This document shows, one piece after another, positions 25,799 through 35,354 of a stretch of DNA of 64,000 nucleotides. Under the pieces are notes generated by a model. That model made no database searches, was not told the origin of the DNA, and was given only the letters and a program-made list of their open reading frames with translations. This DNA comes from Microvirga pakistanensis. Lineage in GTDB: Bacteria > Pseudomonadota > Alphaproteobacteria > Rhizobiales > Beijerinckiaceae. The stretch lies in NCBI RefSeq assembly GCF_004458765.1, contig NZ_SPJX01000108.1, positions 1 through 64,000 on the forward strand, in the 5' to 3' direction. Every line of letters begins with the position of its first letter. The first letter of the stretch is position 1. A program made the position numbers and the translations under genes.

Positions 25799-27127
25799 TC
25801 ATCCTGAACTGGGGCCGCCGCTGTCGCTTCCCTGGCCGAAGACTGCATTCCTTGCGGCGCTGTTGCGGGTATCTGCACTCTCCGCTTCGCGAGCCAGGCC
25901 GCCGGGCAGAAGGATCAAAGGCCATGAGTCCTTCGCGGATATCTCGTCGGCCGGAGTCGAGACGACGAGCACTGCGTTCCACACTTGGCGCAGGCGCTGA
26001 ACATGGAGGCTCCGGCTCATCGTGCCTACAAGCGCTCGGACAGCATCGCGGTCGTCGGGCGACACCCTCCTGTCCCCGAACAGGATGGCTCCGGCAAAGT
26101 CGCACAGCTTGTCCTGCCGGATTGTCTGTTCCAGGTCGAATACGGTCCGGATGCCCAGGTCCCGGAGATCTTTGGCCCTCCCGGGACCGACAGCCGCGAT
26201 CAGCTGCGCCTGCGCCACCCAGTCGATGATCTGGAGGAGACCATAGGGAGTCTCGACGAAGAGTAGGATGGGGTTGGCAGTTGCAAGATTCTGAGCATCC
26301 TCAATCTCCATCTCGCCCAGCCTGAACTTGATAAATGAGTCCATTCCATCGATCATGTCGAGCGGCAGAGCGCGGCTCACCGCCTTCGCAGCGGGATCGT
26401 TGCGTTTGAGTTCAAGAGAGGGAAACCGTTCAACGATGTAGTTCAGCCCAAGCGTCGGAAAGAAGCCCATCAGAAAGGCCACACCGAGAAACATGCCTTC
26501 GCCGAGACCCGCGGCCGTGCCGAAGCCAGCGGCATGGACGACGTGGCGAACGACTGCGACAGACAGGCACGCGAGAAGGATTTGCGCGCACGCCCGCAGG
26601 AAGGAAAGCGGCGACAGATCGTAATTGGCGACACGTCGCAGGAGATAGGTCACCGACCAGACATATGCGCCGAGGAAGGCGAAGCATACGGCCGTTGCCG
26701 TCTGAAACTGGTATGCTCGCGCGGCGGACGAACCATCGTTCCAGTCATTGAGCCCGAGCAGGAAGAGACTCTGTCCGGACCAGAGGCCGGTATCGACAGC
26801 CAGCAAGAAGGTATAGGTGAAGCCGAGGGCGGAGAGGAGAACGTAGATCAGACAGGACATCGCATAGATGCCGACGTCATACAGCCAAGTCGGGCGCTCA
26901 GCTTCTCCAGGCTTCGTCAAATCATATTTGTAGCGTGCCATCTCGAAAGATGACACGAGCCGGAGATCCCTCGGCTTGGGACCGGGCACCTTATCGTAGG
27001 TTTCCTCGAGATTGATGAGAAGGCGCTGCCTGTACTTCTTTGTATTATGACGCCCGATCAGGACTGCAATGGGGATCAGCAGTGAGAAAAGAATAACGAG
27101 AGCCAGCGGCCAAAACTGATTTGGCAT
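25799..27127 (-). CDS. multi-pass membrane protein of the injection cluster
   Basis: A 442-residue protein with about six hydrophobic segments: one at the extreme N-terminus (FWPLALVILFSLLIPIAVLI) and five between about residues 88 and 240. The C-terminal 200 residues are soluble. That part contains a helix-hairpin-helix-like segment (GPGRAKDLRDLGIRTVFDLE) that resembles one in the 378-residue protein encoded just upstream. I do not recognise the family. In some contractile injection systems a membrane protein anchors or triggers the particle, so an anchoring role is possible, but this is inference from position. It lies 40 nt upstream of the lysin gene and 346 nt downstream of the core operon. 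Confidence 0.75.
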   Translation of the reverse strand: MPNQFWPLALVILFSLLIPIAVLIGRHNTKKYRQRLLINLEETYDKVPGPKPRDLRLVSSFEMARYKYDLTKPGEAERPTWLYDVGIYAMSCLIYVLLSALGFTYTFLLAVDTGLWSGQSLFLLGLNDWNDGSSAARAYQFQTATAVCFAFLGAYVWSVTYLLRRVANYDLSPLSFLRACAQILLACLSVAVVRHVVHAAGFGTAAGLGEGMFLGVAFLMGFFPTLGLNYIVERFPSLELKRNDPAAKAVSRALPLDMIDGMDSFIKFRLGEMEIEDAQNLATANPILLFVETPYGLLQIIDWVAQAQLIAAVGPGRAKDLRDLGIRTVFDLEQTIRQDKLCDFAGAILFGDRRVSPDDRDAVRALVGTMSRSLHVQRLRQVWNAVLVVSTPADEISAKDSWPLILLPGGLAREAESADTRNSAARNAVFGQGSDSGGPSSG

Positions 27128-27473
27128 AGGCGGTCTCCCTTGGGCAATGAATACTCTTCTACATAGGCATCAATTGCACTTCGACTGTCAGATGAGCATA
27201 TCCGAGCATGAATAGAAAGCTATCAAAAAGAGCTCCGGTCTCATCCGCCGTCGGACCTTTGTGCGTTCGGTTACGGGAGGAGCTGGTCTGTTTCCCAGGC
27301 TGACATTCGCCAAGACCGGATCCCCACTCAAGCGACCTCTTGTGGGAAGAGGAAAGTCATGCACGATCCGGGATGCGCGCTCAATGGGACTTCTGTCCTC
27401 TCCAAGAGCTGACTCCATCTGTCATGTCCGATGCTCCAGCATGCCCGTCTCTCCTTCTCCGCCGCTCGACGCC
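27128..27473. other. 346-nt gap inside injection cluster
   Basis: The gap separates the membrane protein gene from the structural genes upstream. I see no supported gene. It is the largest break in the cluster and could hold a separate promoter for the membrane protein and lysin genes. Confidence 0.4.
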
Positions 27474-28610
27474 TTAGCGCAGTCCCCCGCGCACTTGGGT
27501 CAGGGTCAGTGCCAATCCGCGCAGTTTCGCGCCACTGGCGGCATTCTGGTCGATTCCCTCCCGTGTCATGATGGTGGCGAACTGGTCCGGCTCGAGTGTC
27601 GCGAGCTCTCCGACCGTCCTGACGTTGTTTTTCGCGAGTGCCGTCTTGACCTCCGGTGTCACGTTGGTGAGATCGCTGACCGGTACGGAACTGAAGTTGC
27701 GTGTGGGATCTACGCCGAGAACCGCCCCGATCGCGGCCGTTCCGCCCTCGGTCGTCCGGATCACGGCGGCATTGCGATCGGCCACTTCGGCCACGAGTTT
27801 GTCGAGCGACTCGAATTCCGTCTCATCGGACAGGACGTTCACGGTGTCGCGAACGGTCACGCCGTTGTCCATGACGACGTCACCGAATTTTTCCACGAGC
27901 TCCACCTTCTTGACCGGACCGGTGAAGTGTTCGCGGATCTCGGCACGTTCGGAGAAGAGTTTGCCGAGCTGGCCTGCCCCTTCGGCGAACTTGCCGACGA
28001 GATCCTGCTCTTTCACCGGGTTGATGTAGGGCAGCATCATCATCTCGCCTTTGGACGTCTTCCACAGGTTGACTTTCTTATCCATGAAGGTCGTCGTGCC
28101 CAGGAAGAGCCCATTGTCGATCAACCCGCCGAAGTTCGGCTTGAGATCCGGCGTGGTTTTCTCCGCTTGCTGAAGCCTCAGGATGTCGCTGTTGATCCGG
28201 TTGATCTCGGCACGCAGCTCCTCGAAGCGGTTGTACAGGCTTTCGCGCATGGCCTCCAGCTTCGCAACTTCCCCGGCAAAGAGAGTTCCGAGTCCCGCGA
28301 GGTCCCGCTCGATGTTGTCGAAGCGACGGTTGAACCCGTCATCGGTTGCGGATGGTTCGGCCTGGACGACATCCTCCCCGTCACGCCATGGCTTATGGTG
28401 AAATTGCTGATCGAACGTGCCGAGGGGCGCCGGATCATGCGCCTCGAAGTTCTGCGTGTAGCTGAACGTCCGCAGGGTATAGCCGAGATTCTCGTAGATC
28501 CATGCACTGACGAACAGGCCCGCGTCGTGGCGTGAGATTCCCTGCTTCAGCAGACTGGAATAGACATTGTCCGCAGACCGCCCTCCGAAGTTGATGTTGA
28601 GATCGCTCAT
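27474..28610 (-). CDS. coiled-coil protein of the injection cluster, unknown
   Basis: A 378-residue soluble protein, not recognised. Residues about 110-152 form a predicted coiled coil (AGEVAKLEAMRESLYNRFEE and on). A middle region of about 100 residues is beta/alpha mixed, and the C-terminus has a helix-hairpin-helix-like segment (ALAKNNVRTVGELATLEPDQ). The start codon overlaps the stop of the 791-residue protein gene by 4 nt (ATGA), so it belongs to the same transcript. Its place after the baseplate genes is where tail-fibre or accessory proteins sit in related systems, but there is no fibre-like repeat, so the role stays open. Confidence 0.75.
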   Translation of the reverse strand: MSDLNINFGGRSADNVYSSLLKQGISRHDAGLFVSAWIYENLGYTLRTFSYTQNFEAHDPAPLGTFDQQFHHKPWRDGEDVVQAEPSATDDGFNRRFDNIERDLAGLGTLFAGEVAKLEAMRESLYNRFEELRAEINRINSDILRLQQAEKTTPDLKPNFGGLIDNGLFLGTTTFMDKKVNLWKTSKGEMMMLPYINPVKEQDLVGKFAEGAGQLGKLFSERAEIREHFTGPVKKVELVEKFGDVVMDNGVTVRDTVNVLSDETEFESLDKLVAEVADRNAAVIRTTEGGTAAIGAVLGVDPTRNFSSVPVSDLTNVTPEVKTALAKNNVRTVGELATLEPDQFATIMTREGIDQNAASGAKLRGLALTLTQVRGGLR

Positions 28611-30982
28611 AACGGATCCTTTCCTGGCCCGGGGTTGCTTGCCGCCGCATAGCGGCCGAGGCCGCGCCGATCGCGGAAGCGACGATAGCTCCGGCCCGCA
28701 GAGCCCCGCAGCGGCTCGACTGTTCCGTCTCCATCGGCGTCGACATGGTTCTTACGGATGAAGAACGTGTTGATCTCGACGCCGATCGGAAACGCATGTT
28801 CCAATGCGTTCATCAGGAATTCGTATTGGCCAAGCGACAGGACGGCACCGTCCGGCAGATCGAGCTGAACCTCGTAGGGATCCGTCTGGTCGGTCCGCAC
28901 GTATCCAAGCACCACGACCCCCATGAGCCCCGGCTGGGTCGGCGTGAGTGTCACGCGGCTGCCCAACGCGGTGATCTGCCCGTTCCCCCCGAGTGGCACG
29001 ACGTACCACCGGAAGCCGGTCAGGCGCCGTTCGTTCAGGTTGATCCCGGCCTCGGGAAGGCCGATAACGCTTGCTATGAGAAGGATGTCGTCGCTTCCAA
29101 GCACCAGCGGCAGGACTGCCGCGACGCCGGCCTGCCGCAGAACGCTCAGCAAACTCGACAGCTCTGCCGGAGCCTCGCCGGCGTTGGTCATGATCCGATT
29201 GGCGAGGCCAGGCTCCAGACGGATCGTCTCGACCAACTCGGTGGGCACTTGCTTGAGCGAGACCACGGTCCGTGCAGCGCTCTGCACCACCGGCAACCCC
29301 GCGGCAGCGAGGACGAGCGCGGCAGGCTCTCCGGGCTGCAGGTCGCGAGCCTGATCCCAAAGGGCGCCCGCCTGGTCGTCGGCGATCCGGTCCAGGGCAG
29401 GTGCCCCGGTAGCCTGCCATGCGGCGTCGGCCGTGGCCATCGCGGCGAGCAGCGCCGCGTTCGATCCGGGGTCGCCCGGTGCATGATAGTGGGCCTGATG
29501 CTCGATTGGTGCGCCCACATCTGCACTCCGGGCGGTTCCGGTCACGACGAGGCCCCGTGTCGGAAGGTGGGACAGGTAAAGGCGTTCGGCGTTGGCCCGA
29601 TGGACCGTCTCAAGCCCTGCGGCATGCCACAGCCAAGCGGCGTTCTCATCGCCGTTGACCACCTCCGATCGGGCCGCGAGGATCAGGGCTTCCGCCTCGG
29701 CATCGGCGCCGACCTGACGGCCGGGATCATGCAACAGCGTTGTGAGCTCGACGACAACCGCCGGAGAGGGGGGCTCGATATCGACACCGAGTCCGAGTTC
29801 ATAACGGCTGCCGCCGTCCGGGTCCTGAGCGCGCAGAACACGCCAGGTCTGACCCGACCCTAGGGCTTTGACGATCCGTGCCGCGCGCGCCAGGGCGTTC
29901 GCGAGACCCGGTGCGATGGCGGCGTCATCGGGCCATTGATAGCCGTCCTGCAAGTGAGCCCGCAGCGCGGCGATCCTCGCCCGCGAGGCAGAGGGGATTT
30001 CACGCTCCGCATGCACGAGGTCTGCCGCCACCGTCGGCGCCGGCCACACCAGCCGTACACGCCTCAGATAATCCAGGAAGTTGGTTCGCGTCTCGTCTCC
30101 AGCGGAACTGAAAAGACGCATCGCGACGGCGAACTTGTTTTCGCTCTCCCTTATCGCGAAGCGTGTTCGCAGCCCGATCTCTCCCATCAAGCCGTTGTTC
30201 TGCTCCGGAGAATCCGCCAAGCCGGTTCCGTTCAGCAACTCTGCGAGCCTTCGCCGGGTCGGAACGACGAAAGGCCTGTAGATCTTGAGCCTGCGGGCAA
30301 AATCAGCGTCGCTCTCCGCTATGGGCAGCGCGTCCGCTCCAATGAGCGGCCGGCTCACGATCTCTCCGGTGGAGCTGTCCCAGGTCAGCGCATCCGACAG
30401 TCGCGGCACGCCGAGATCCGCACCGTAACGATCGAGCGCGTCGAGACGGGCCTCCTCGAGCCGTCGCATGGCCCGGATGTCGCTGGACTGGCGTCGCAGG
30501 CGGTTCTTTTCTGCCGTGAGCAGGACAATGAGCTTTCCGAGATTGCCCTCGATCAGGGTGGCTTCGAAGAACCGGCCGAGATCGGCGGCCGGCACATCCG
30601 AGACCGCTCCCCTGCTCACGTGGCGCGCGGCGAGCTGGAGAGTGAAGGGAGCGGCCCGGTCGTCCTCGCCCAGAGCGGGCACGTAGGCGGGGAGTGCGGC
30701 GCCCGGATCGGTGTAAGGGGCGAATTCCAAGTGCGGCAAGGTGAAAGCGTCCGCTCCCTCAACGACGGCAAGGTCGAGTTCAAGGCGCTCGTCCGCGAGC
30801 GGAATGCGGCACGAGATCAGCACCAGGGGAAGTCTGGCGTTCCAGTCGACCTGGATGGTCCCGCCCGGGCTGATCGGGAGCGGAGAGGGCATCGCCCCGG
30901 CGGCCAATGGGCCCGTGAGGTTGAGCGTCAGATTGCGGATGCTCGCCGACATCACGGTGTCTACGGTTGCGGCTTGGCTCAT
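28607..30982 (-). CDS. large baseplate-region protein, unknown
   Basis: A 791-residue soluble protein, rich in Ala and Leu, with no membrane segment. It follows baseplate J by 10 nt. This is the position of the gp7/Afp12-type baseplate wedge protein in contractile injection systems, and the size is compatible, but I see no motif that proves it. The N-terminal part is beta-rich (IRNLTLNLTGPL, TIQVDWNARLPLVLIS), the centre is helical, and the C-terminal 180 residues are again beta-rich with an RWYVVPLGGNGQITALG segment. The start at 30982 avoids a 40-residue extension into the J gene. It shares an ATGA overlap with the next gene. Confidence 0.75.
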   Translation of the reverse strand: MSQAATVDTVMSASIRNLTLNLTGPLAAGAMPSPLPISPGGTIQVDWNARLPLVLISCRIPLADERLELDLAVVEGADAFTLPHLEFAPYTDPGAALPAYVPALGEDDRAAPFTLQLAARHVSRGAVSDVPAADLGRFFEATLIEGNLGKLIVLLTAEKNRLRRQSSDIRAMRRLEEARLDALDRYGADLGVPRLSDALTWDSSTGEIVSRPLIGADALPIAESDADFARRLKIYRPFVVPTRRRLAELLNGTGLADSPEQNNGLMGEIGLRTRFAIRESENKFAVAMRLFSSAGDETRTNFLDYLRRVRLVWPAPTVAADLVHAEREIPSASRARIAALRAHLQDGYQWPDDAAIAPGLANALARAARIVKALGSGQTWRVLRAQDPDGGSRYELGLGVDIEPPSPAVVVELTTLLHDPGRQVGADAEAEALILAARSEVVNGDENAAWLWHAAGLETVHRANAERLYLSHLPTRGLVVTGTARSADVGAPIEHQAHYHAPGDPGSNAALLAAMATADAAWQATGAPALDRIADDQAGALWDQARDLQPGEPAALVLAAAGLPVVQSAARTVVSLKQVPTELVETIRLEPGLANRIMTNAGEAPAELSSLLSVLRQAGVAAVLPLVLGSDDILLIASVIGLPEAGINLNERRLTGFRWYVVPLGGNGQITALGSRVTLTPTQPGLMGVVVLGYVRTDQTDPYEVQLDLPDGAVLSLGQYEFLMNALEHAFPIGVEINTFFIRKNHVDADGDGTVEPLRGSAGRSYRRFRDRRGLGRYAAASNPGPGKDPL

Positions 30983-30992
30983 CGCGCCACCT

Positions 30993-32450
30993 CTACACGA
31001 TCTCGAGCAACGCAGGATCGTCGACGTCGGCGAACACGGCCTGCTCCTTGAACTGCAATTCGATGTTCCGTCCACCAGCGACCACCTCGGGCGTCGCGGC
31101 AACCGGGCTGTTGAAATTCAACGAGGTGAAGCTCGCCGGATAGCGGAGCAACTGCAGATCGCGCACGTCGACGATGCCGGGCTCGTCCATGAGGGCGTAG
31201 ATGACCTCGGCGGCCCGCACCGGTTCGCCCAGATGAAGCTGGTCGATGTAGCGGCGAATGCGAGCCCGCAGCCGCGCCCTGAGCTCGCGGGCCGCGACGG
31301 ACGCATTGATGGTCTGGCGGGTGCCGGTCGGGAGAGGCAATCCACGCACGACGAGCTTCGCCGCAACACCGATCCCGATCTCGGTCGTGACCTCGACCAC
31401 CGGAAAGATCCCCATGGGGCGCAGGTCCTCGATCACCGATTCCACGGCGACCTTCAACCCGTCCGGGCCATCCCAGATCGCAGAGGGCGTCGGAGCGACG
31501 AGAACCGTGAAGTAATACGGGCTTCCGAGGTCGCGCTCGGCGCTGAAGACCCGCTCTATGAAGTTGAAGTTGCCGAAGATGGATTGATTGATGTCCAGTC
31601 CACCGCGTCCGTCGAACACTTGGACCTGAGACACGCCCGGCACCAGAGACACGGCCGTCTTGACGGATTCCACGGTCCAGAGGGAGCGCGGTGCGTTCAG
31701 CAAAAGATCGCGATATCGCGCATCCGGCCACTGCAGCTCGCCGCCCGTGAGTTTCTGCGTATGCTCGATCGTGATCAGACGCTCGCCAACGGCAGTCTCG
31801 GTGGCGTGTAACTCGTTGAGAGCTGGGTCGGCGTCGTTCCAGCGGTCGATTTTCTCCACCTTGGTGCCGCCCATGTCCACGTTGGGGTCGAGATTGTGGC
31901 TTGGTCCCGGATAGAACGCCTCGACCTGCACCTCGATGGCCTCGTTCTTCGTGCGGAACGAAACCGTCTCCGCGAGCGCGACGTGATGTCCGCCCGGCGT
32001 GGCGAGGCGTGCACCGCGCGGGATCGTCAGCCTTTGCTGCCCGGCCGGGAGATCGGCCCCCAGGGTCAGTTTGATCCGCCCACGCGCCTCGAGGTGGGGC
32101 CTCGGCAATCCGAGTTCCCGGCCATGCCGGCTCAAAGCGTCACCGGAGGCGCTCACGATGAAGAGACTGTCGTAGAGGGCCGCTTGATTGGCCCAGAGAC
32201 GCGCATCCTCGAGAGCCGTCAGCTCCAGGATCTTGCGCAGCATCGAGCCGGACCCGAGATCGATGTCGCTGCCGAAGAGCATGCGGGCGAGGGCGATCTT
32301 TTCCGCGAGCAGACGGCCGAAGGGTTTCGGGACGAAGCCGGTGTCGGTGACACCGAAGGCTTCGGCGCCGGTGGAGCGCTGCACGCTTTCGTCGATCGCG
32401 AGAACCTCACCGAAGTCGATGATGGTGGCGTTGGACGTATTATCTGGCAT
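30993..32450 (-). CDS. baseplate J-like protein
   Basis: A 485-residue baseplate J (gp6/gp47-type) protein that forms the wedge ring around the spike hub in contractile tails and injection systems. Visible family features are an N-terminal helical region with LRKILELTALEDARLWANQA, the beta-domain with TIPRGARLATPGGHHVALAE, and the domain with RSLWTVESVKTAVSLVPGVS. It overlaps the gp25 gene by 11 nt. The start at 32450 was chosen because the 87-residue upstream extension is antisense-like Ser/Arg-rich sequence inside gp25. Confidence comes from the domain pattern plus the gp25-J gene order, which is widely conserved. Confidence 0.88.
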   Translation of the reverse strand: MPDNTSNATIIDFGEVLAIDESVQRSTGAEAFGVTDTGFVPKPFGRLLAEKIALARMLFGSDIDLGSGSMLRKILELTALEDARLWANQAALYDSLFIVSASGDALSRHGRELGLPRPHLEARGRIKLTLGADLPAGQQRLTIPRGARLATPGGHHVALAETVSFRTKNEAIEVQVEAFYPGPSHNLDPNVDMGGTKVEKIDRWNDADPALNELHATETAVGERLITIEHTQKLTGGELQWPDARYRDLLLNAPRSLWTVESVKTAVSLVPGVSQVQVFDGRGGLDINQSIFGNFNFIERVFSAERDLGSPYYFTVLVAPTPSAIWDGPDGLKVAVESVIEDLRPMGIFPVVEVTTEIGIGVAAKLVVRGLPLPTGTRQTINASVAARELRARLRARIRRYIDQLHLGEPVRAAEVIYALMDEPGIVDVRDLQLLRYPASFTSLNFNSPVAATPEVVAGGRNIELQFKEQAVFADVDDPALLEIV

Positions 32451-32958
32451 TGAGTTTGACCTGGTTGACGGTGAGCTGCCCTCGATCGCCCGTGTGGGTC
32501 TCGAACTCGACGGTGACGTCCAGGATCCCACGGCCCGCCATACGTTCGGCTTGATCCTGTCCCCGGGACGTCGGCGACGGGTTGCGCAGGCCGTTGTCCA
32601 GCCTGACGTCGATGATGTTCTTGATCCGAGGATCCTTCTGGAGGAGCTGGATGATGCTGATCCGGATCCTCTCCCGCATGAGCACGGGGTCGGTCTCCTC
32701 CGCGATGGCATTCAGGCCGTCGAAGCCAAAGTCGGAGTTGAAGACATCGCTGCCGAGCGCCGTGGTCAGAGCCAGAGTCAAACCCTGCTCCAGATTGTCC
32801 ATATCGGTGACCTGCGCGAAGTCTAGGCCGCGGGGTCCTCGCGATAGAACGAGGTCGATTCCCAAATCAAATCCCGGAGTGACGCCGCGCGTCTGCAAGC
32901 CCCGGCCGAGGAGGTTGCGGCGAAGCCGTTCGGCACGGGTGAAGCGGAGATCCGGCAT
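32440..32958 (-). CDS. GPW/gp25 baseplate protein
   Basis: A 172-residue baseplate wedge protein of the gp25 family, which connects the hub to the sheath and starts sheath assembly. The family core lies at about residues 45-125 (DMDNLEQGLTLALTTALGSD, the RERIRISIIQLLQKDPRI helix and NIIDVRLDN strand). An N-terminal extension of about 45 basic residues and a C-terminal tail (GQLTVNQVKLNAR) frame it. The gene overlaps the PAAR gene by 1 nt upstream and the J gene by 11 nt downstream, consistent with one operon. Confidence 0.9.
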   Translation of the reverse strand: MPDLRFTRAERLRRNLLGRGLQTRGVTPGFDLGIDLVLSRGPRGLDFAQVTDMDNLEQGLTLALTTALGSDVFNSDFGFDGLNAIAEETDPVLMRERIRISIIQLLQKDPRIKNIIDVRLDNGLRNPSPTSRGQDQAERMAGRGILDVTVEFETHTGDRGQLTVNQVKLNAR

Positions 32959-33293
32959 CAGCTCGCCTCCAGTTTCGTCTGGGCAGGCGGCACCGGGATG
33001 AGGAGCTTGTTCGGCACGTGCGCCGGGGCGGTCAGCCCGCCGAGACTGTCCAGCAGAACGGCTTCGCCATCGACCTCCAGTTTCTCGGCCTTCCCGGCCG
33101 ACACGCTCTGGACCGAGGTGCAGACCGGCTGATTGCTGCCCGCTCCCGCGCAGGCTGTCACCTCCGCGCCCACGATGCTGCCGACCACGAGGACGGGTTG
33201 GCTATTGACCTCCAGCCTCGCGGCGCCCTTGAACTGAACCTTGCCCTGAAAGCTGCAGGTAACCGTATCGGCCTTGCTCAAGACCTTGCTCAT
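32958..33293 (-). CDS. PAAR-like spike tip protein
   Basis: A 111-residue PAAR-like protein expected to cap the spike as a sharpened tip. It is rich in short beta strands, with VLSKADTVTCSFQGKVQF, QPVLVVGSIVGAEVTAC and AGKAEKLEVDGEAVLLD, and with several Cys residues. The family places such proteins (Afp10/DUF4280-like) right after the spike gene, as here (9-nt gap to the spike stop, 1-nt overlap with gp25). No effector domain is fused to it. Confidence 0.8.
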   Translation of the reverse strand: MSKVLSKADTVTCSFQGKVQFKGAARLEVNSQPVLVVGSIVGAEVTACAGAGSNQPVCTSVQSVSAGKAEKLEVDGEAVLLDSLGGLTAPAHVPNKLLIPVPPAQTKLEAS

Positions 33294-33302
33294 GAGCCTC
33301 TC

Positions 33303-35354
33303 CTAACCATGCACCTTCATCTTGTTCTTCACTTTGACGTCCACGTCGTCGGCGACAAGACTGATCGTCTTGCCTGAGAGTGTGATGTTGCCGTCCTTGT
33401 CGATGGTGATCCGGGCCTTGCTGCTCTTGTGCTCGAGGGTGATCCCCTCGCCAGCGGCGTCGCCCATCTTCGGCCGTTGGTCCGTTGCCCCGGCCCGAGG
33501 GAGACTGCCCTTTCCGACGCGCACCACGAAGCTCGCGGTCTCGACGATGCGCTGGCCCTCGGCGTCGATGAGATCATTCACGACCTTTCCGTCGTGGTGA
33601 GCAGGCGGCGGTTTCTTGTCGGTTCCGGGCGCCGTCTTGGCGTCGACCGGCAAGGTCAGCCACCAGTCCCCCGGCTTCGCATTCGGGCGCAATGATCCGC
33701 GCCAGATCCCGCCGAGATCGAGCACATCATTGAGCTTGCCGTGTCGATAGCCCAGCGCCACGGTCGCTCCCGGATAGCGTGGCACGACTTGGCCGCAATA
33801 GCCCCAGGCGAACGAGGTCAGATAGGCGACGCCGCGGACGCGCCTGAGGGGAGGACGCGGAAGATCGAGGGTCTCGATCGCCTGCGCCCGCCCATCGTCG
33901 GGCACCAGCCCCTCCGAGACTGTGCTTGAGAGCCCGACCGTCTTTTCGGCCGTATCCGGCTGGGCCTGGAAATCCCAGATCTCGCCGGCCTCGAGCAGCC
34001 TGAGGCTGGCGATGCGGCTGTCGACCATTTCGCGCCACATGACCGCAGCCGCGATGGCGGGATCGGCACTGCGGACGGTCGTTTTCTTTTGGGTGCCCTG
34101 AGGCTTGTTGGCCTCGGGCAACGACTGCCACGGCTTCTTGGGGTCGTCGTAGACCGTGCCCTTGGCGATTGTATAAAAGCCCGAGTTTCTGCTGTGGCGG
34201 TGCAGAACGCTGGCTACGTACAGCACGGTGTCGGGCTGCTCGGCCAAGCCGCCAAGCAGCGGTGCTGCGAAGCCGCCGGCCAAAGCCTCTCCCATGCCGA
34301 TCCCCAAGGCGGAGGCTCCGGAATCGTCCGGTGCCTTGAAGGTCACGAGTTCACCCGGCCTCAAGTCCGGCCGGCCCTTCAGCGTGAGCGTGAATTGCTT
34401 CGGCTTTGGTTTCGGATTGTCCTCGGCTGCGAGCTCGCCCATGTCGACCGCCTCGCGGGAGACCTCGATGAGCCCCGTTTCGGCGTCGATCACGAGAGGC
34501 TTGGTGCCGGCCGCAGTATCGGTGCGATAGGGGACGTTCCGCTGCCCGATGATCATTCGCCCGTCGCGGATCAGGACCTGGGATGGACCGGCGACATTCT
34601 GCTCCAAGTCCTTGACGATCGAGTCGATCACCTTGCTGCAGCGTTCGTTGGTCGGTGCGGGCGCATCGTCGCTGGCCTTCTGGCTAGCTTTCTCTGATGT
34701 CGTCTTCGGCTCGATGAACTCGATCGTGATTCCGCTCGCGGCCTTGACCTTGTCGATCGTCTCCTTTTTCGTATCCGTCTCAACGGATTCGATGCGGGTC
34801 GATCTGAGATTGTAAAACACCTTTTCGGTCGCGGTGATTTCGGTCTCGTAGGTGCGAGCCCCCAGGCGCCGCTGAACCGAGGTCACGATGAGATCGGAGA
34901 TCTTTCCGTCCGGTTCGGCACGGCCGACAGCACCGACGGCGTCCGTAAGACCTCCGAGATTGGCGAGATACCCGCCGATCCCGCCCATATCCTGCCAGTG
35001 AATGTAAAGCTTCGCGACGAGGCGCTTCACGCCACCGAAGTTCTTCACGAGCCATCCATGGTCCGCATCGGTGAGGCCCTCGATGACCATGTGGTAACGC
35101 CCGCCGCTGAGGCCCTCCTCGAGCGCCGCTTCGATCTCGGCGTGATAGCCGCGACTGGAGAGGGTCAATGTTTCGCCGGATCCGACTCCCAGCATCGCAC
35201 CCACCGCCGCAAGGGGCGCGGGAACACCGATCCCACTGCCCGCGCCGCCAGCCGCGCGAGGCTTCGGGGGATCCTCGAGCAAAAAATCGAGCTGCCAGCC
35301 GGCGTAATTGCCGATCTTGGCTTTGTGCGTCTCGGTGAGGTTAGCGAGGCTCAT
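33303..35354 (-). CDS. VgrG-like hub-spike protein
   Basis: A 683-residue spike protein that combines gp27-like hub and gp5-like spike parts. The N-terminal half includes beta-rich hub strands (YHMVIEGLTDADHGWLVK, RTYETEITATEKVFYNLRST). A gp5-type OB-fold lies near residues 530-590 (VVPRYPGATVALGYRHGKL). The C-terminal 60 residues show the repeating ITLEHKSSKARITIDKDGN-type pattern of a triple-stranded beta-helix. A low-complexity Lys/Asp/Ala linker lies near 225. It has no C-terminal toxin extension. The gene is preceded by a protein of unknown function with a 14-nt overlap. Roles follow from the family. Confidence 0.9.
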   Translation of the reverse strand: MSLANLTETHKAKIGNYAGWQLDFLLEDPPKPRAAGGAGSGIGVPAPLAAVGAMLGVGSGETLTLSSRGYHAEIEAALEEGLSGGRYHMVIEGLTDADHGWLVKNFGGVKRLVAKLYIHWQDMGGIGGYLANLGGLTDAVGAVGRAEPDGKISDLIVTSVQRRLGARTYETEITATEKVFYNLRSTRIESVETDTKKETIDKVKAASGITIEFIEPKTTSEKASQKASDDAPAPTNERCSKVIDSIVKDLEQNVAGPSQVLIRDGRMIIGQRNVPYRTDTAAGTKPLVIDAETGLIEVSREAVDMGELAAEDNPKPKPKQFTLTLKGRPDLRPGELVTFKAPDDSGASALGIGMGEALAGGFAAPLLGGLAEQPDTVLYVASVLHRHSRNSGFYTIAKGTVYDDPKKPWQSLPEANKPQGTQKKTTVRSADPAIAAAVMWREMVDSRIASLRLLEAGEIWDFQAQPDTAEKTVGLSSTVSEGLVPDDGRAQAIETLDLPRPPLRRVRGVAYLTSFAWGYCGQVVPRYPGATVALGYRHGKLNDVLDLGGIWRGSLRPNAKPGDWWLTLPVDAKTAPGTDKKPPPAHHDGKVVNDLIDAEGQRIVETASFVVRVGKGSLPRAGATDQRPKMGDAAGEGITLEHKSSKARITIDKDGNITLSGKTISLVADDVDVKVKNKMKVHG

